From: Panaeolus papilionaceus
Lineage: Eukaryota > Basidiomycota > Agaricomycetes > Agaricales
Direction: 5' to 3'
Length of the DNA stretch: 64,000 nt
NCBI GenBank assembly: GCA_015501605.1
Contig: JADNRZ010000010.1
Coordinates: 186,001-250,000 of the forward strand
Shown: piece after piece, positions 11,979 to 24,138 of the stretch
How the letters are laid out: every line of letters starts with the position of its first letter
Position numbering within the stretch: the first letter of the stretch is position 1
Program-made: the position numbers and the translations under genes
Notes under the pieces: model-generated
Told to the model about the DNA's origin: nothing
Seen by the model: only the letters and a program-made list of their open reading frames with translations
Database searches by the model: none

Positions 11979-14137
11979 ATGGACGCTGCTCTTACTGCAG
12001 CTTTCCAGAGCCGTGTCGTCGCATATGTCTTTGGTACGTGCTTCGATTCAAGTTTCACATTTTCTCACACCGCTGAACTCAACGCCGAATCGCCGATGAA
12101 CAGTGGCTGCACTGACGGCGATAGTATATGATACTCTGCTGGTTTTTGCTCGAGAGGTGTGCTATTTTTACTGCGGGCAACACTTTAAAGCTGATGAGTG
12201 TATAAATAGAAGGAGTATATTTGGGAGTAAGTGATATTGCACAGAGAGCATTTGTGGGACATTGGGATTGACGAAGAACTCGACAACCAGTTCCAAATGG
12301 ACGGTTCCAAAGGTCCTATACATCTTCTGCAGATATTATGGGTTATTCGTGGTGCTGTAAGTGACCCATTGCTCCTGTACGGTTCCTAATTGGCGTGCTG
12401 AATCCACTCTACGATACTTCAGATATCATTCCCTTGGTATGTTGTTCTTGGTCACCCTCGACTTGTCGAAATCTTACACTTTGTAAAATAGTATATGCTT
12501 CGATACACACCTCCGTCCCAGTAAGTATTTTTCGTTACATCTTGTGGGCTATACTTATCTTCTCAGCTGTACGTGAATGAACTAATCACGGTGCACCGTG
12601 CAAGCAGCCAGAAATTGACCTGATTATAATACAGATGCAAAGCGTTCTTCTGGGCTACTGTGATGTAAGTATTGACCTTGGACATTTCTGTCACTCTATG
12701 CTCACTCCAGTAGCGGTGGCACACCGATTATGGGGCTTGCGGCAACTCTAATTCTAATCCTAAGGTTGAACGCTCTGTATCGAAGTACCTGTGGTCAGTT
12801 TCATTCAATGATCTGAATGATTTTTATAACTAACCGAGGTCATCAACATGGCACTGGCAGTTCGGCGAGCTATGATAGCACTGTTCATTGGTGAGCGCTT
12901 CTGCTTCAAATATGTCTGACGGTTCATGATATTAATAACCCTCTCAAGTTGACATAATAGTAGGTTTTCCCTTCGTTTAACATCATATCCTAATAACGAC
13001 GGTGTCGCTCAAGATCAATCTCTTTGTTATGGTTCGAATGGCCCCGGAGTTGGCGGACAATACGTTCCTTGCCCCTCCTGGACTTCCCATATACGGGTGC
13101 CTAACCATGCCAAAAAATGTCTTACCCTCTGTTATCGCCTGGTAAGGTTCTAGGTTTTTGCACCCTTTTCTTTCGCTGATTACTCTTTTGGACAGGATTC
13201 CATGCATCGTCATTACTGGTATGAAGTCGACTCAGTGTTTTATGATCTCCTTCTCAATTGACCGACCGAATCTGCTCCCTTCAGTTATATTATTTATGAT
13301 GATGGCTTTCAAGCTCTTTAGGCCTGAATCTCTGCGCCTTCGGCGGAAGGATGACAATCAGCCTCCTCACTCTCCTCTAGTAGATGCCTTTTTCAAAGAT
13401 ACCGCGCTTTATTTTCTTGTGTAAGTTTATTTTACTATATACTGCCCCTGTACACATCTAATAGTATTTACTTGCCAGCGTCCTATGTTCGTCGTTAATT
13501 TCGCTTGAGTAGTGTTCCTAGCTGACCGCTTCATTTACATCAGTCATGGTAACTGCTGGTTTTGTGATGACCTTCACAGCTAAAGGACCATATACGGTTC
13601 TTTCACTTCCGTAAGTGCACGCCCCCTCGTTGTGTTTCCTCCTGTGCACAGAGAACTGATCTTGCTCCACTTTCAACGCCTATATGCTCATCGCTTTTCC
13701 GTCACTGTTCGGAATCTTATTTTATCGCAATGAACTTCCATAACCACATATCCCAAACAGGTGGACGCTTCTCACTTATTCATTTGCGGTATGTTTTTTT
13801 TTTGCCAGTCCTTGCCAAACTACTCCACACATCGTGCTTACGCCGACCTCATTTCTAGGGTTCCCGACTTATTCTAAGGATTCGTGAAAAAGCTGCGCTG
13901 TCCATGGCCAACGACTCACTGCCAGGGGGTAACAGTGTACAAGTCGCACGATTTGTCAACCCCCACGCGCAAGATACACAGGCTGATAGTGAATTCGCAG
14001 AACCTGAGCACTGCCCTTCACGGTCACGCTCCTCGCCTCCTGTCAGCGATGACCATGGCATTCATGTTATACCTATCTGTCGCATTATCAGCGTTCCCAA
14101 TTCTAAATCAACACCAACACCCCCAAATCCCCCATAA
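11979..14137 (+). CDS. DUF6533-domain seven-TM protein with micro-exons
   Basis: The gene encodes an agaricomycete multi-pass membrane protein. It starts MDAALTAAFQSRVVAYVFV; spliced exons then give the DUF6533 hallmark YDTLLVFAREKEYIWDSKW followed by TVPKVLYIFCRYYGLFVVL. Canonical splicing continues through a 14-nt exon (12423-12436), a 29-nt exon (12491-12519) and a two-base exon (12567-12568), reaching LCKAFFWATVISGGTPIMG and the helix LAATLILILRLNALYRS. Later exons give a long loop (MAPELADNTFLAPPGLP), further helices (VMVTAGFVMTFTAKGPYTVL), and GSRLILRIREKAA before a hydrophilic Ser/Pro-rich tail ending at 14137. The family's function is unknown. The frame stays open only with all the small exons; if one is wrong the gene could be a pseudogene. 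Confidence 0.7.
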
Positions 14138-14571
14138 TAGTTTAATTTGATCAGCCATCTTTGGGGACGATTAGGGAGCCCAAAACTTACTCCTTATTTA
14201 TTTTGCTTTCCCATCATCGCCGCTATTCTTGCTGTCTATCAACAACACATTCATTTTTTGTAATACGGGAATTAAAGTTGTCTCCGTATTTGTTTTCTAT
14301 AACATTTGTACCAGTTTCTCGTCGAATAATATACTGTACATCAGTCAAAACACAGCTATTTTTTACTAAGACATGAGGTTAATACGATAGCAGAACGATA
14401 GCAGAACTAAAGCTGAAGAGCGAACAAATTGGGTAATCGGGTATATGGAGGGAAATGAGGAAAACCTGCTTTGCCCCCGCTGCGTTCCGCGCTGCTGAGG
14501 GCGAAGAGGATAGTATACAAGAAAAAGAGAGATAAAGAAAATCGCCCAGAATTCGAAGGGAAAGCAGCATA
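14138..14571. other. Intergenic between convergent genes
   Basis: This short space holds the 3' flanks of the DUF6533 gene (+) and the second F-box gene (-). No coding or structural element is recognised. Confidence 0.4.
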
Positions 14572-16579
14572 TCAAACACTCTCTACATACTCCATACCAG
14601 AAATACCAAACTGCTTTAAACATTCCAAAGCATTTGTCGTGTATTGCTGATCCACGCTGAGCAACCTCTGGCTAAAACTATTCATAGGCCATGTCGGCAC
14701 CACCAGATCTGATGCTCGATTCAGCGTGAAGACGCAATCAGGGAGTTCGCTATACGCCGGCTTCCTCATTACGACGTATCGAAGCTGAGGACAGGAAGAA
14801 GCGATCTTCGCCATGAGCGTAATTCTCTGTGCCTCGCTGAGAATTTGATCTTCGCGGGGCGAATTGACGCAGAGTTGGTGAAGGATGAGACACTCTAGCT
14901 GCTGAAGCGAAGGCATGCTGAGGACCCTCTCAGCGAGGCAATCCTATCAACGATAAAAATAATCAGATAGGTCGAGTGTATTGAGATACTAAAATACGTA
15001 CCAGGTCGCACAGGAGCTTCAACTCCAGTACGCTGACGTTAGGGCAGAGTTCCTTCATGCGGATGATCGCTTTCATAGCGTCCATCGGGCATGAGTTCAT
15101 CCTCCGTCGGTGACTTAGATCTTCGTCAAACTCCAACTTCAGGTATTGCACATCTCGGAATGGGGAGTCGACGGCAATTTCCACGAAGCCCAAGTGCGAT
15201 CCGCGTATGGGAATCCCGAACCCGCCAGAAAATGAAAATGATGGCGACCCAAAGGGCGAGAAAGGTGCTTGCGCTCCCGCGTTGATCTCTTCAAGACCGC
15301 GTATCAAGGGCTCGATCTTTCTTTTTGATGGCTCAAGTAGGTCAAAGTACACAGCTAGAGATTCAAGTTTGGGGAAGGATCCGTTTGTTGGGGCGTTGTG
15401 TGCCGTTGGCGGCATCCTTTGAGGCATGCTGTTGGCGATTGAACTGCCTATTGAGAAGTGTTGGAGGTGTGTATGACGATATAGGAACTGCGCGAGTGGC
15501 TGATTGGGGTATTGGGAGGTGTCGCAATGCAGAGCACACAATTGAAATGAAATGAGATAAGGGAACATCATGTTCAAGTTGGTGAGCATGTTGCAGAAAG
15601 GGAAGGCAGTGCAGTAGTTCATTCGGCCAACGAAGTGGAGATGGGTGAGTCTGGATTGGGAGGCAGTGAGGAGAGGGAGGATGTCCATGGAGGAGGTGCC
15701 TATTGTAAGAAGAGGAAATCGTCAGGAATGTACGTGGTTGCATGAAGAATGATGGACATATGGGGAGGGGCAATGTGATCGAGACATACCGAGGCTATAT
15801 TGGAGAACGATCTGTGTCAAGCGAGGAACGGATATTTGGAGATAGGGCAACATGGGGAAGGAGTCGAAGGGGCGGACAACGAGGGTGGTGAGGTTCAGAC
15901 ACGAGTTGTTGACGCAATTTGAGAATTCCATCATTCTGTACGGCTGTCCAAAAGGCATCCCGTTGAGCTCGAGGACAGTGAGGGCCCTCCAGTCTGCTGT
16001 GAAATCGGCAGGAATCCACTCCATCATGGAAGTGCAAGTATCCAACACCGCCTTCTTGATCTTACAAGGAAGCCTTGCATCTTTGGCTTCTTTGCTCAGC
16101 AAAAGCGACACGGTGCGTTGCACGTTGGGTGCACTGCTCTGCAGGTATACCTCTGTGTACAGCAACTCGCGCGAGGTATACGACCATGTCTTGTCGACTA
16201 GCGAAGTAGCGTAAAGGTCCCTCTTGTCAAGGCCATTAAGACAGTTGGAGATGATTTCGGGAGGTAAGAAGGGGGCAATGAAAGGTCTAAATTTGGCGGA
16301 TTTGAAGAAGCGTGCTTGTTGTTGGTTGACATGAGGGGTATTGCGAGTAGCGGGTTGAGAGTGGTGTCCATGGACACGTTGAAAGTCGACGAGAGCCGGC
16401 ATTGGGTCATGTAAGCCTGTCCTGGGACGCATCTGATGTATGTTAAAAGAGAACGACATGGGAAAGAAAGGAGAAGGGACGATTAAATGAGAATCAGTAC
16501 TGAACAGGGAGGCTAATCTTATCGATGGACTCACCGATATCGACATCGACGGGGTAGAGCGGATGAGATGGTTGGGCAT
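14572..16579 (-). CDS. F-box/LRR-type protein
   Basis: Exons read leftward from 16579 to a TGA at 14572-14574. The first section contains APFLPPEIISNCLNGLDKRD and LYATSLVDKTWSYTSRELLY, matching an F-box (LPPEI...L...DL...SLV.KxW......LY). It is followed by leucine-rich segments (LTVLELNGMPFG, LTTLVVRPFDSFPMLPYLQI, LTHLHFVGRMNYC, VQYLKLEFDEDL, VSVLELKLLCDLV) and a last exon beginning after the intron near 14950. These proteins are substrate adaptors of SCF ubiquitin ligases; no target can be named. The 5' end is ambiguous: ATG 16579 may be spliced over a 105-nt GTGAGT...CAG intron to MRPRTGLHD, or translation may start at ATG 16459. Unrelated in detail to the F-box gene at 0.5-1.9 kb. Confidence 0.75.
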
Positions 16580-19141
16580 GTTCGACTTGAGGGTGAGAGA
16601 AACAGATCAAGCCGTTCATACCCTCCCTTTATGCCTGCTTTTATTGTAGGACATCGCGTGAGGTCCGAGGCTGTGGGCACACAAAGGCGCTTCTGGTCAA
16701 AACTAGCGCCTTGCATGGAAGCCATGAGGATGAGATAAGTAAGGCCCGGAAGTCTGCTGGTATTGTTACACTCGAATGAGCTCCGGAGACACAGGATTTT
16801 TCACAAGAGAATCGTAGTTGTTTTGAACGAAAGTTGAAACGTCCTTATTGCATGGGGCACTCAGCCAGTCGGGAGCGCAACCCTGCAATTATGTTGAGGC
16901 AAGCGAGTTCTTCCAAAAATATCCAACACACCGCATCCGATAACAGCTGTGGGTACTATATTTGTTTTCAGGGGTTCATTATTGCCTCGCTGGGCTGTTT
17001 GATTTCAAGATGTCGTGTGTGTGCATATGCTTAATAACGATTTAATATCCTGCTCCGCAAATACAAATCGCTGCGTCCAAGGTCAAAATTGAGTGTCTAG
17101 CAATCCTCGGACCTAAACACCCGCTCCCCACATTAAGTGGAGAATATGAGTCCCTGGAGACATAAGGGGGGATCACGAATACAGTTGTAACTGTATAGTA
17201 TGTGGCATACCCCAAACATAATTTTGTCTGTCGAAAAAGGTCGCCATCATCCATTAGTCTGATCAAATCTATGATACTGGGATGGCTGGTCAACTACACA
17301 ATCATTTCCTGGAACCTGCATCTGCCGCGTTTGTATCGCCTGAGCTATTGAAGAAAACAATGCTTCTCATGGTCCGGAAAACGGAATCCAGGTCAACTCG
17401 AGATGCGTAAGATCACCATATGGGTATGATTTTCTATGGCTATTCAGTTTTCAGCCTCTATCAGTATGGGTATATCGCGAGGCGTGAGTCAAGGCGGCAA
17501 ACACGTTGTCTTTTGTCGGTTAGTCCAATCGCATCGCATGATCTGGGTAGTGGTCATGATTCCAATATTCATTTTATTTTTTGTTCTGACGAAAGTCTGT
17601 GATTGTCCATGAAATTTCTCGCAGCCTACTTTGAGTGAAAACGCACCAGCAGAACGGGAATGCTAATCTTCATGAACGAGTAAGAAATCATGACGGCCAA
17701 CTGACAACTGAAGGTACCCAATGGCTGTCCTAAATTTTGTTCAATCAGCAAAGATGCGCCCAATGCTTCCACGGAACGGAAGAAGTGGCGTACAAAATGG
17801 TCGGCGACCTAACAGCTAATACACCCGGGGTTTGAAGACGGCGTCGCTATCCAGCTTGCTGATCGCCACCTTCTTATTAAGGGCAAAATAAGAGGTTGAT
17901 CGTGGAAATCGTGCCGTGACGAGCGCAAGATGATGGAGAACTTCGGGGGATTTTGTTCTCATGCAACTAAGTTGCACAAAGTTTCGAAATGCTTTAAATG
18001 ACCCTCGAAAGTCTGTGCAAATATATGTGTGTATATCTCGCCAAATATTCGAAGGGCTGCCAGTGGCGCTTGAGAGACTTGCGTATCCGCAGGTCTCAGA
18101 GCGTGACAATATACTAAAACGCAGTCCATACACTTGGCGCCATTCAGAGTCAACTTGAATTATTTCACCCCTGGCTCAATAAGTCAGTATAGCCACCTGG
18201 TAAAATCATCGCTCCCTGTCAACGCAATAATCGGAATGAAAATACCATAAAATTACCGTGGATAAATTTTCAAGATATCAACTAGATTCGAATTCGTGCA
18301 CAACCTCAAGGCAGAGGTCGTAATATTCCCAATATGACTGTTCTGCCTTTGCATCGAGGTGATCTGTGATTCGTCTTTCTAGTATTCTACAAGATTAACG
18401 CCATGGCTATGTGGATGTAGTATACATTTCCCCAAAAAGACGTGTATTCTGACTAATTTTGTGTAAATGGGACGTCGTTCTCCACAGGTTGACGTTCGTG
18501 AGGATATGCTTATGTTAGTCGCCTCCAAAGCTCAGGGATAATCTTGATTGGCCGACTCTCCAAAGCTTCAAGATCCAAGTTGTATTACCATCGCTTCGAC
18601 GAATAAAAGCGATACAAAGCCTTGAAGCTTGGTCAATGAGGTATGGCGTACCTCGTCTGTTCCTGTTACATCGTTGCGTCATGATGCTCAACCGAAATTA
18701 ATGAAGATTTCGCTGTAAAATCCGCACTGTTACACTGCTCGATGAAACAAGCTCTGTAGTTCGTGACTGTAGTTATGCAGCCAACGCCTGGTATTTTACA
18801 GTCCGCTACACGAGTTGCAGTCAGGAAGGCGATACTCAGATCGCAATTATAGGCCAGGTCGAGAAGGTTCTACTGGCTTCTGATAGCCGAGTTGCCGAGT
18901 TGCCGAGTTACCGGTTTGTGTGACCGGCTATTTAGATAAGATCGCCCCTAACTCACAACGTCATCTCTTCATCATGATTCAGACGTCCAACACTGGATGG
19001 TGTCGCAACTGGGGTAGAATGGGTACCTTTACTTCAATTCAACGATAAAGTTTTCTTGAGAACAGGATTATATATACATGAGGTCGGGGTGATTTCACTT
19101 CCCTGCAGTTATTCATAGAACTATTTTAATTTACTTAGTAT
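16580..19141. other. Intergenic 2.6 kb, no gene seen
   Basis: Open frames here (for example 17042-17293 - and 17816-18133 -) lack domains and splice partners. A small direct repeat of GAGTTGCC units lies at about 18890-18912. The region is unusually long for this otherwise compact window and may hold a decayed gene or a non-coding transcript, but nothing can be supported. Confidence 0.35.
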
Positions 19142-19945
19142 TTAGAGCTTAGCGTTTCCAGAGGCCTCGTTGAAACGTTGCTCAGCCTCATCAAAGTTGA
19201 TGACTTTCCAGATGGCGGCGAGGTACTTAAAGATTGAGATAACGTGAGTTTATATTTTTAGAATAGAAGAAGTAATTTTGAGTGCTTACATCAACCTTGA
19301 CGTTCTTGTATTGGAGGTAGAAGGCGTGTTCCCAGATATCGACACCAATGATGGGAACGAGGCTGAGAAGAGGATCCTGGTTGGGAGTGGTGGATATCTC
19401 GAGCCTCTTTGTGCTAGGGTTGAATCCCTATTCACCGTAAAACGAAATGCGATAAGAAATTGTTCGAAACATATTTAAAACATAATACTTACGAGCCATC
19501 CCCAGCCAGAACCCTGAATACCAGCAGTGGTCGTGTTGAATTCCTTAATGAGGATCTCAAGGCTACCAAAGTCCCGGATAATAGCGTCCTTGAAGGCACC
19601 ATCCTTGAGAACACCACCATTTCCCTTACCAGCGGCGGCTGATGGGGCGAGGTTCTTCCAGAAAAGAGAGTGATTGATGTGTCCTGATCACGATCAAAGC
19701 GTAAGTTTCATTGTACCATTCTTCCAGATCAACGGCGACATACCTCCTCCGTTGAACTTGAGAGCTGCCTGGAGGGCGATGCGCTCCTTGGGGCTGGAAG
19801 CCTTGGCGTAAGAAGCCTCAGCGGCGTTGAGGGCGTTGACGTAAGTCTGATGGTGCTTGGTGTGGTGGAGAGTCATGATCTCCTGGGAGATATAAGGCTC
19901 AAGAGCATCGTAAGCGTAGGGAAGAGGAGGAAGAGTGTGGGCCAT
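19142..19945 (-). CDS. Manganese superoxide dismutase
   Basis: Four exons encode an Fe/Mn-type superoxide dismutase that converts superoxide to peroxide and oxygen. The start [20 protein letters not shown] goes straight into the conserved N-terminus. Metal and active-site landmarks are [18 protein letters not shown] (first His ligand and gateway Tyr), [11 protein letters not shown] (second His), GSGWGWLGFNP, and [20 protein letters not shown] (Asp and His ligands). Introns lie near 19742-19684, at about 19491-19430, and at about 19288-19230, each canonical. Because no mitochondrial presequence precedes PYAYDALEP, the product may be the cytosolic MnSOD known in some fungi. The stop is at 19142-19144. 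Identification is very secure; localisation is inference. Confidence 0.95.
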
Positions 19946-20395
19946 TTTTTAGAATATGATACGAGTTAGAGTTCTTGGTCGGTGTGTGAGATGATGATAA
20001 GGACAGACAGATTTATGGAGCTCCTGATTCTCGCCGCTCCCCGTTTTATCGATGCTGCTGACACATGTATGACCTCGTGAGCACGTGGATTCTTGACCAA
20101 TGGCGCGAGATCCACACAGAAGCTCGCAGAATGTCGAGGAATGATACAACGCCAGGGTTCGAGCCAGGCCTGCAGATAATTATTTCGTACACATTTCAGG
20201 AGCAAGGGATGGGGATGACACTTCCTGTCCGATCAGGGTCCATTGAGCGTTTAATGAACATAAAGTTAACAGACAGGGGCCAGTCGTCGTCATGCACCCC
20301 TTCAGGGCATTATCGGAACTATATTAAGGCATCTTTACATTGGAATGGTGCTACTTGATGCATTGGGGATCTGGTAGAAAGTAGGAGAAAATGTG
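19946..20395. other. Intergenic: MnSOD upstream region
   Basis: This region holds the MnSOD promoter and leader (-) and, at its right end, the 3' flank of the oxidoreductase gene (-). No extra gene recognised. Confidence 0.4.
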
Positions 20396-21654
20396 TCATA
20401 AATGGATGGTCCTTCCCTCAACAGCGCTCCTCTCTACCGCCTCCGTAAGCTTTTTGATTCTAACCGCATCGTCTATCGTCGCACATCCACCTTTCTCACC
20501 CTTAATATACGCATCCCACATTGCAACTAAAGGGGTGATTGGATCAGGACCCACAGGTGCACCATCGATGTCAAGCTTCTCCCCATTCAAATACACCGTA
20601 GGGTTCACCCCACCCAGGACAGCACCAAACATCTCATCGGATTCCATCCGAATCATACCCTTCGAGCCCTCAATCTCCCACTGCAGCGTCTTGTGCCCGG
20701 GTGTAGTCTTTACGCCCGCTCGAATGATAAACGTCGCATGAGCGCCTCCGACAAGGTTTCCACTGAATGTGTAGTGGTCACGCATCTCCGAGGGAAGCGT
20801 CTCGCCGGTTGTGTTACCGTTATCATCAACAAGAGTGTGGGTTTTGTGGATCGTCGATGCGGTGGTTGTGACGGAGGCGAAGTCACCCAGAATGTGGGTG
20901 AACGTGTCCATCATGTGTCCGCCTGCGGTTGTGATAGGACGCACGCCGCTCTCTTTGATGAGTGTGTATTTGGTACTGGCTTTTGGGAAGGGTCCCCAGT
21001 ACCCGAAGTCTGAACCCATCATGCCGATCTATATGATACATAATGGATTTTGTAAGTATTCCTCTGCAAAGGACTTACGAAAGTCGTCGAATGAACTTCA
21101 CCAATTGCACCGCTCGCGATCAGCTCTTTGACCTAACACACATAATAGTCCTATCAGTCACCAGTGCCAATTGTCACACAAGGCGCTCATCGACCAACCT
21201 TTATAGCAACCCTCGACATCCTACCCTGCAATCCAACAATCACCTTAACACCCTTCTTACTCGCCGCATCAGCAATCTCCCTCGTCTCATCCACATTCTT
21301 CCCAACAGGCCACTCAACAAACACATTCTTCCCCGCTTCGATAACAGGCAACACCACCTCCTTATGCTTCCACGCTCGAACGCTAACAGCTACCAAATCC
21401 ACCCCATCGTCACTTGCCAAGGACCCTAAACCTGTAGGACCGTGATACGCTTTAACAGGAGCGCCTATTTCAGCAGCATATTTGGCGGATGTGGCATCAG
21501 CGGAGGTTTGGGATGTTGTACAGACAGCAACGAGGTTGTATTTCTCCTTGAGGGAGGGATGAAGGAGGGCAGGCGCCAGTGCCATGGATGCCCAGCCTCC
21601 GGTGGTGGATAGGCCTACGAAGCCGACTTTGATGGGTTGGGTTTGGGTAGACAT
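20396..21654 (-). CDS. Gal80-like Gfo/Idh/MocA oxidoreductase
   Basis: The start codon at 21654 gives MSTQTQPIKVGFVGLSTTGG, a Rossmann nucleotide-binding motif of the form GLSxxGGW. It continues YNLVAVCTTSQTSADATSAKY, DDGVDLVAVSVRAWKHKEVV, AGKNVFVEWPVGKNVDETRE and a conserved GVKVIVGLQGRMS, as in fungal Gfo/Idh/MocA proteins related to Gal80. Introns near 21186-21135 and 21078-21025 carry the short exon KELIASGAIGEVHSTTF between them. The C-terminal half (AGGHMMDTFTHILGDF, WEIEGSKGMIRMESDE, WDAYIKGEKGGCATIDDA) matches the alpha/beta substrate domain of the family. The product probably binds NAD(P); whether it is an enzyme on a sugar or a Gal80-type regulator cannot be told from sequence. Confidence 0.85.
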
Positions 21655-22233
21655 GAGTATTGTAGTTAAGGTTTGCGGAGAAAGCGATCTTTGTTTTATA
21701 CCAAGTGGTGATCCAGGACAATTATACACGGACAGCGGTGTTAGAGGACACTTGATCTCTCCTCGATCAAGGAGGTCACTTGGAATTCCTAAGCTCGAAC
21801 CATCAGTCAGTAATGGAGTCGAAGTACAAAATCCTCCATCTCAGAATTATCAAGCAGGCTTTCGCGATTGAAATGCAGTAGAAAATGGATATTATTAGTG
21901 AGATTTTGCCTTGATTCTGACAGCCTGACACGGTGGTTGATGATACCCAAAATCTGACATGACTAATCCTCATCGCTGGCTGACAATTGCCTTACTCATG
22001 CTTTGCCAACGATATGACAAACAGCTTTATAATGGTTTTGGTAATCCTATATAAGCACTGATAGGGTCAGCGCCACGTTCAGCCAGCAGCAGGATGATGC
22101 ACAGGAAAGGGTGTGGTTTTCAGGCATAAAACCTATTGACTGATATAAATGAATGTACAAAGTAGAAAATTCACCATCAGGTATCTATGATCTGTGTGTA
22201 CCACTGTGACAGACCTACAATTGCTCGAACATT
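21655..22233. repeat. Intergenic region with a copy of the 28.35-kb flank
   Basis: About 22025-22200 is recognisably similar to about 28345-28510: both contain the order CCTATATA-GCACTGATA, GGTCAGCG, CAGGATGATGCACAG, ACTGATATAAAT and AAATTCA-CATCAGGT. Here it lies just downstream of the first carrier-like gene; the other copy lies downstream of the first seven-TM gene. No coding sequence is seen. Confidence 0.6.
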
Positions 22234-23610
22234 TTACACAAACGAGCTTTTGAACCCGCCGAACAGGAACGTTATCCACCAACCACGATAAAGCGTCGTC
22301 CAGCCTTCCTCCTTGACGATCCTCTTAAAGCAGTCAATCAACCCGGTGTATGGGTCACTGTCAGGGTGCGTGCTAATGTTTGCTTGAGTTAGACAACTGT
22401 TGCTTGAGCAGAAAGAAACTCGGGAAACTTACAGAATAACATCTTCCTCGATCGAGATGTCTACGTCGGACTCGGGTTGGGTAGCTGGCTCGCTTGTATC
22501 CACAATAGATGATGACAAAGCTTCGGGTCCGTTATTCCTCTGGAGGGATAGCCGCACAAGTGCAACCTCCAAGGGACAAAGTAACAGCGCACCCAACACC
22601 ACAAGACCTCCAAGAATGACCCAAGTCATGGCATTATAAGGGCCCTCCCGGCGTGGGGGTTCAGGTATATCCGGCACTAACCGTACGATGACGCGGTGAA
22701 CGACCACGATGACCTCTATGAAAATATCGTATCGGGTGATTCTGACGAACAACGTCACGAGGAAGATGTAGGTTGTCCAACCGAGGAACAGGCCAGGGTT
22801 GCGGAAAAGCTTCCAGAAGTGGGCGCGCTCGTGTGGGGAGAGCAGGGTACGCAGCGCGATGCGTGGTTGGAATGAGGAGAGTTTGGCTGGTGTTGTGATT
22901 GCTCTGAACAATAGCTTGAGTGAGTATGAATGATATAAAGCGGTTCATGAGGATTCGGGGTCACGTACCGATATATGATTATCATGGCAAATATCGAGAA
23001 GATAACAGTGAGCAAAAAGCGAACGAGATCGCTCTGGGTGTTGAGCGTGTTGAGCGTGATGGGAAGGTATTTTGTGATTTCTTTTGGAACAACATGTCAT
23101 ACCGTATAAAAGGCTATCTGATTAATGGTCGGGGTATATGCCATCGGAGTAAAATTGAAAATGGCTCTAAAGATGAGGTTGGGAACTGCATGGCATTGAG
23201 TGCTCGTGAAGCAATGAATGATGTCGACGTACAGAAGCCTTTGAAAAGGCCAGAAATTCCCTATAAATCCGTGATGAAGGAGTTCGTAATCAGGTAATCG
23301 TCATAGTCATCGACCAGTTATTGTAACACCACCAAAAATCCCTTACCTCCAATCGATAGACCCGAGCGAACATCCCAAAATACGACTTTGCAACCGGCCC
23401 AACAACAGGAGAATCCACGGTGCCCTGCTCAACTTCGTTTGCATCTGCGAGTTGGAGTCCTTTCGGGTTGTAGTTTGCCCTGAACCGTACAAGAACGCCA
23501 GTCAAAGCTAGAGTGAATACCCATAAGCAGACGTAGAGTGCTACGATGGAGAATGCGAAGAGCCATGATGGAGGCTCGTCGCCAAATAACATGGTGTTCA
23601 ACGATACCAT
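22234..23610 (-). CDS. Mitochondrial-carrier-like protein, copy 1
   Basis: Reading leftward from MVSLNTMLFGDEPPSW (23610), exons give a first helix (FAFSIVALYVCLWVFTLALTG), AKSYFGMFARVYRLE, GISGLFKGFF, PNLIFRAIFNFTPMAY, then FLLTVIFSIFAMIIIYR and a large exon with TLLSPHERAHFWKLFRNPGL and several helices. The signature CPLEVALVRLSLQRN fits the SLC25 Px[DE]xx[KR] motif, and the last exon PYTGLIDCFKRIVKEEGWTT-LYRGWW is a classic carrier repeat end. The protein is thus a divergent SLC25-type carrier, probably of mitochondria or peroxisomes, with unknown substrate. A paralog with the same exon layout lies 4.2 kb away at 26464-27844. An in-frame ATG at 23706 is less likely because the paralog lacks that extension. 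Confidence 0.75.
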
Positions 23611-24080
23611 GTTGTGATAGTTCTGTTTGGGTAGAGATAATGCTCCCTCTTGAGCCAATGTTGGATGTGCAGTAAGAAAGGCTTGTGAGTTAGAGTGAGT
23701 GTTCACTCCAAGTCACTTGCCCTCGTCCGGGATGTTGCTGAGAGAGAAATGTAAATTACCCTTTCCGTGCTGATCGTAGTTGAAACAATTTCTCACTAGC
23801 TTTGACATACACTTTGCTTTCGAACCTGGTTGCATGTGGACTGAAGAATTCTCGTACTTGTGGTTTAGCCGGGTGAAACAAGTAGACGTCGTTCCTCTGC
23901 TTCAACATGTGCTTCTGAGTATTCCCCGAGGCATTCTTGGACACAGTCTGAAGACTGACCAGCAACAAGACGATTCATGTCACGGTGTGGGACGAAGGTC
24001 CGTTGCACCGGCACCGGCTGCAGTTTGGGGACCGGACCGAACCGTCCAGCTGTCGTCATTGGCCAAAATCTGCTTCGATC
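23611..24080. other. Intergenic between divergent carrier 1 and GH54 genes
   Basis: The first 170 nt or so resembles the region upstream of carrier copy 2 (shared CTTTCCGTGCTGA-CGTAGTTGA at about 23761-23783 and 28036-28058), so the duplication includes the promoter. The remainder is unique and precedes the GH54 leader. Confidence 0.5.
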
Positions 24081-24088
24081 TATAAAAA
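24081..24088 (+). promoter_or_regulatory. TATA box of the GH54 gene
   Basis: TATAAAAA lies 211 nt before the GH54 start codon and is followed by a pyrimidine-rich stretch (24091-24133), typical of a strong inducible fungal promoter. It implies a leader of roughly 150-180 nt, containing short upstream reading frames. Confidence 0.55.
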
Positions 24089-24138
24089 GAAACCTCACTC
24101 CTTAACATTTTCTTCTTTCCTCCAAACTTTCTGCAGCC

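Noticed and set aside
17816..18158. Overlapping frames on both strands suggesting a gene
   Set aside because: No domain, no splice partners, and the two strands are equally open, which is expected by chance in such sequence.
20140..20190. tRNA-like GGTTCGAGCC stretch upstream of MnSOD
   Set aside because: The flanking bases do not form a T-stem, and no anticodon or acceptor stems can be folded around it.
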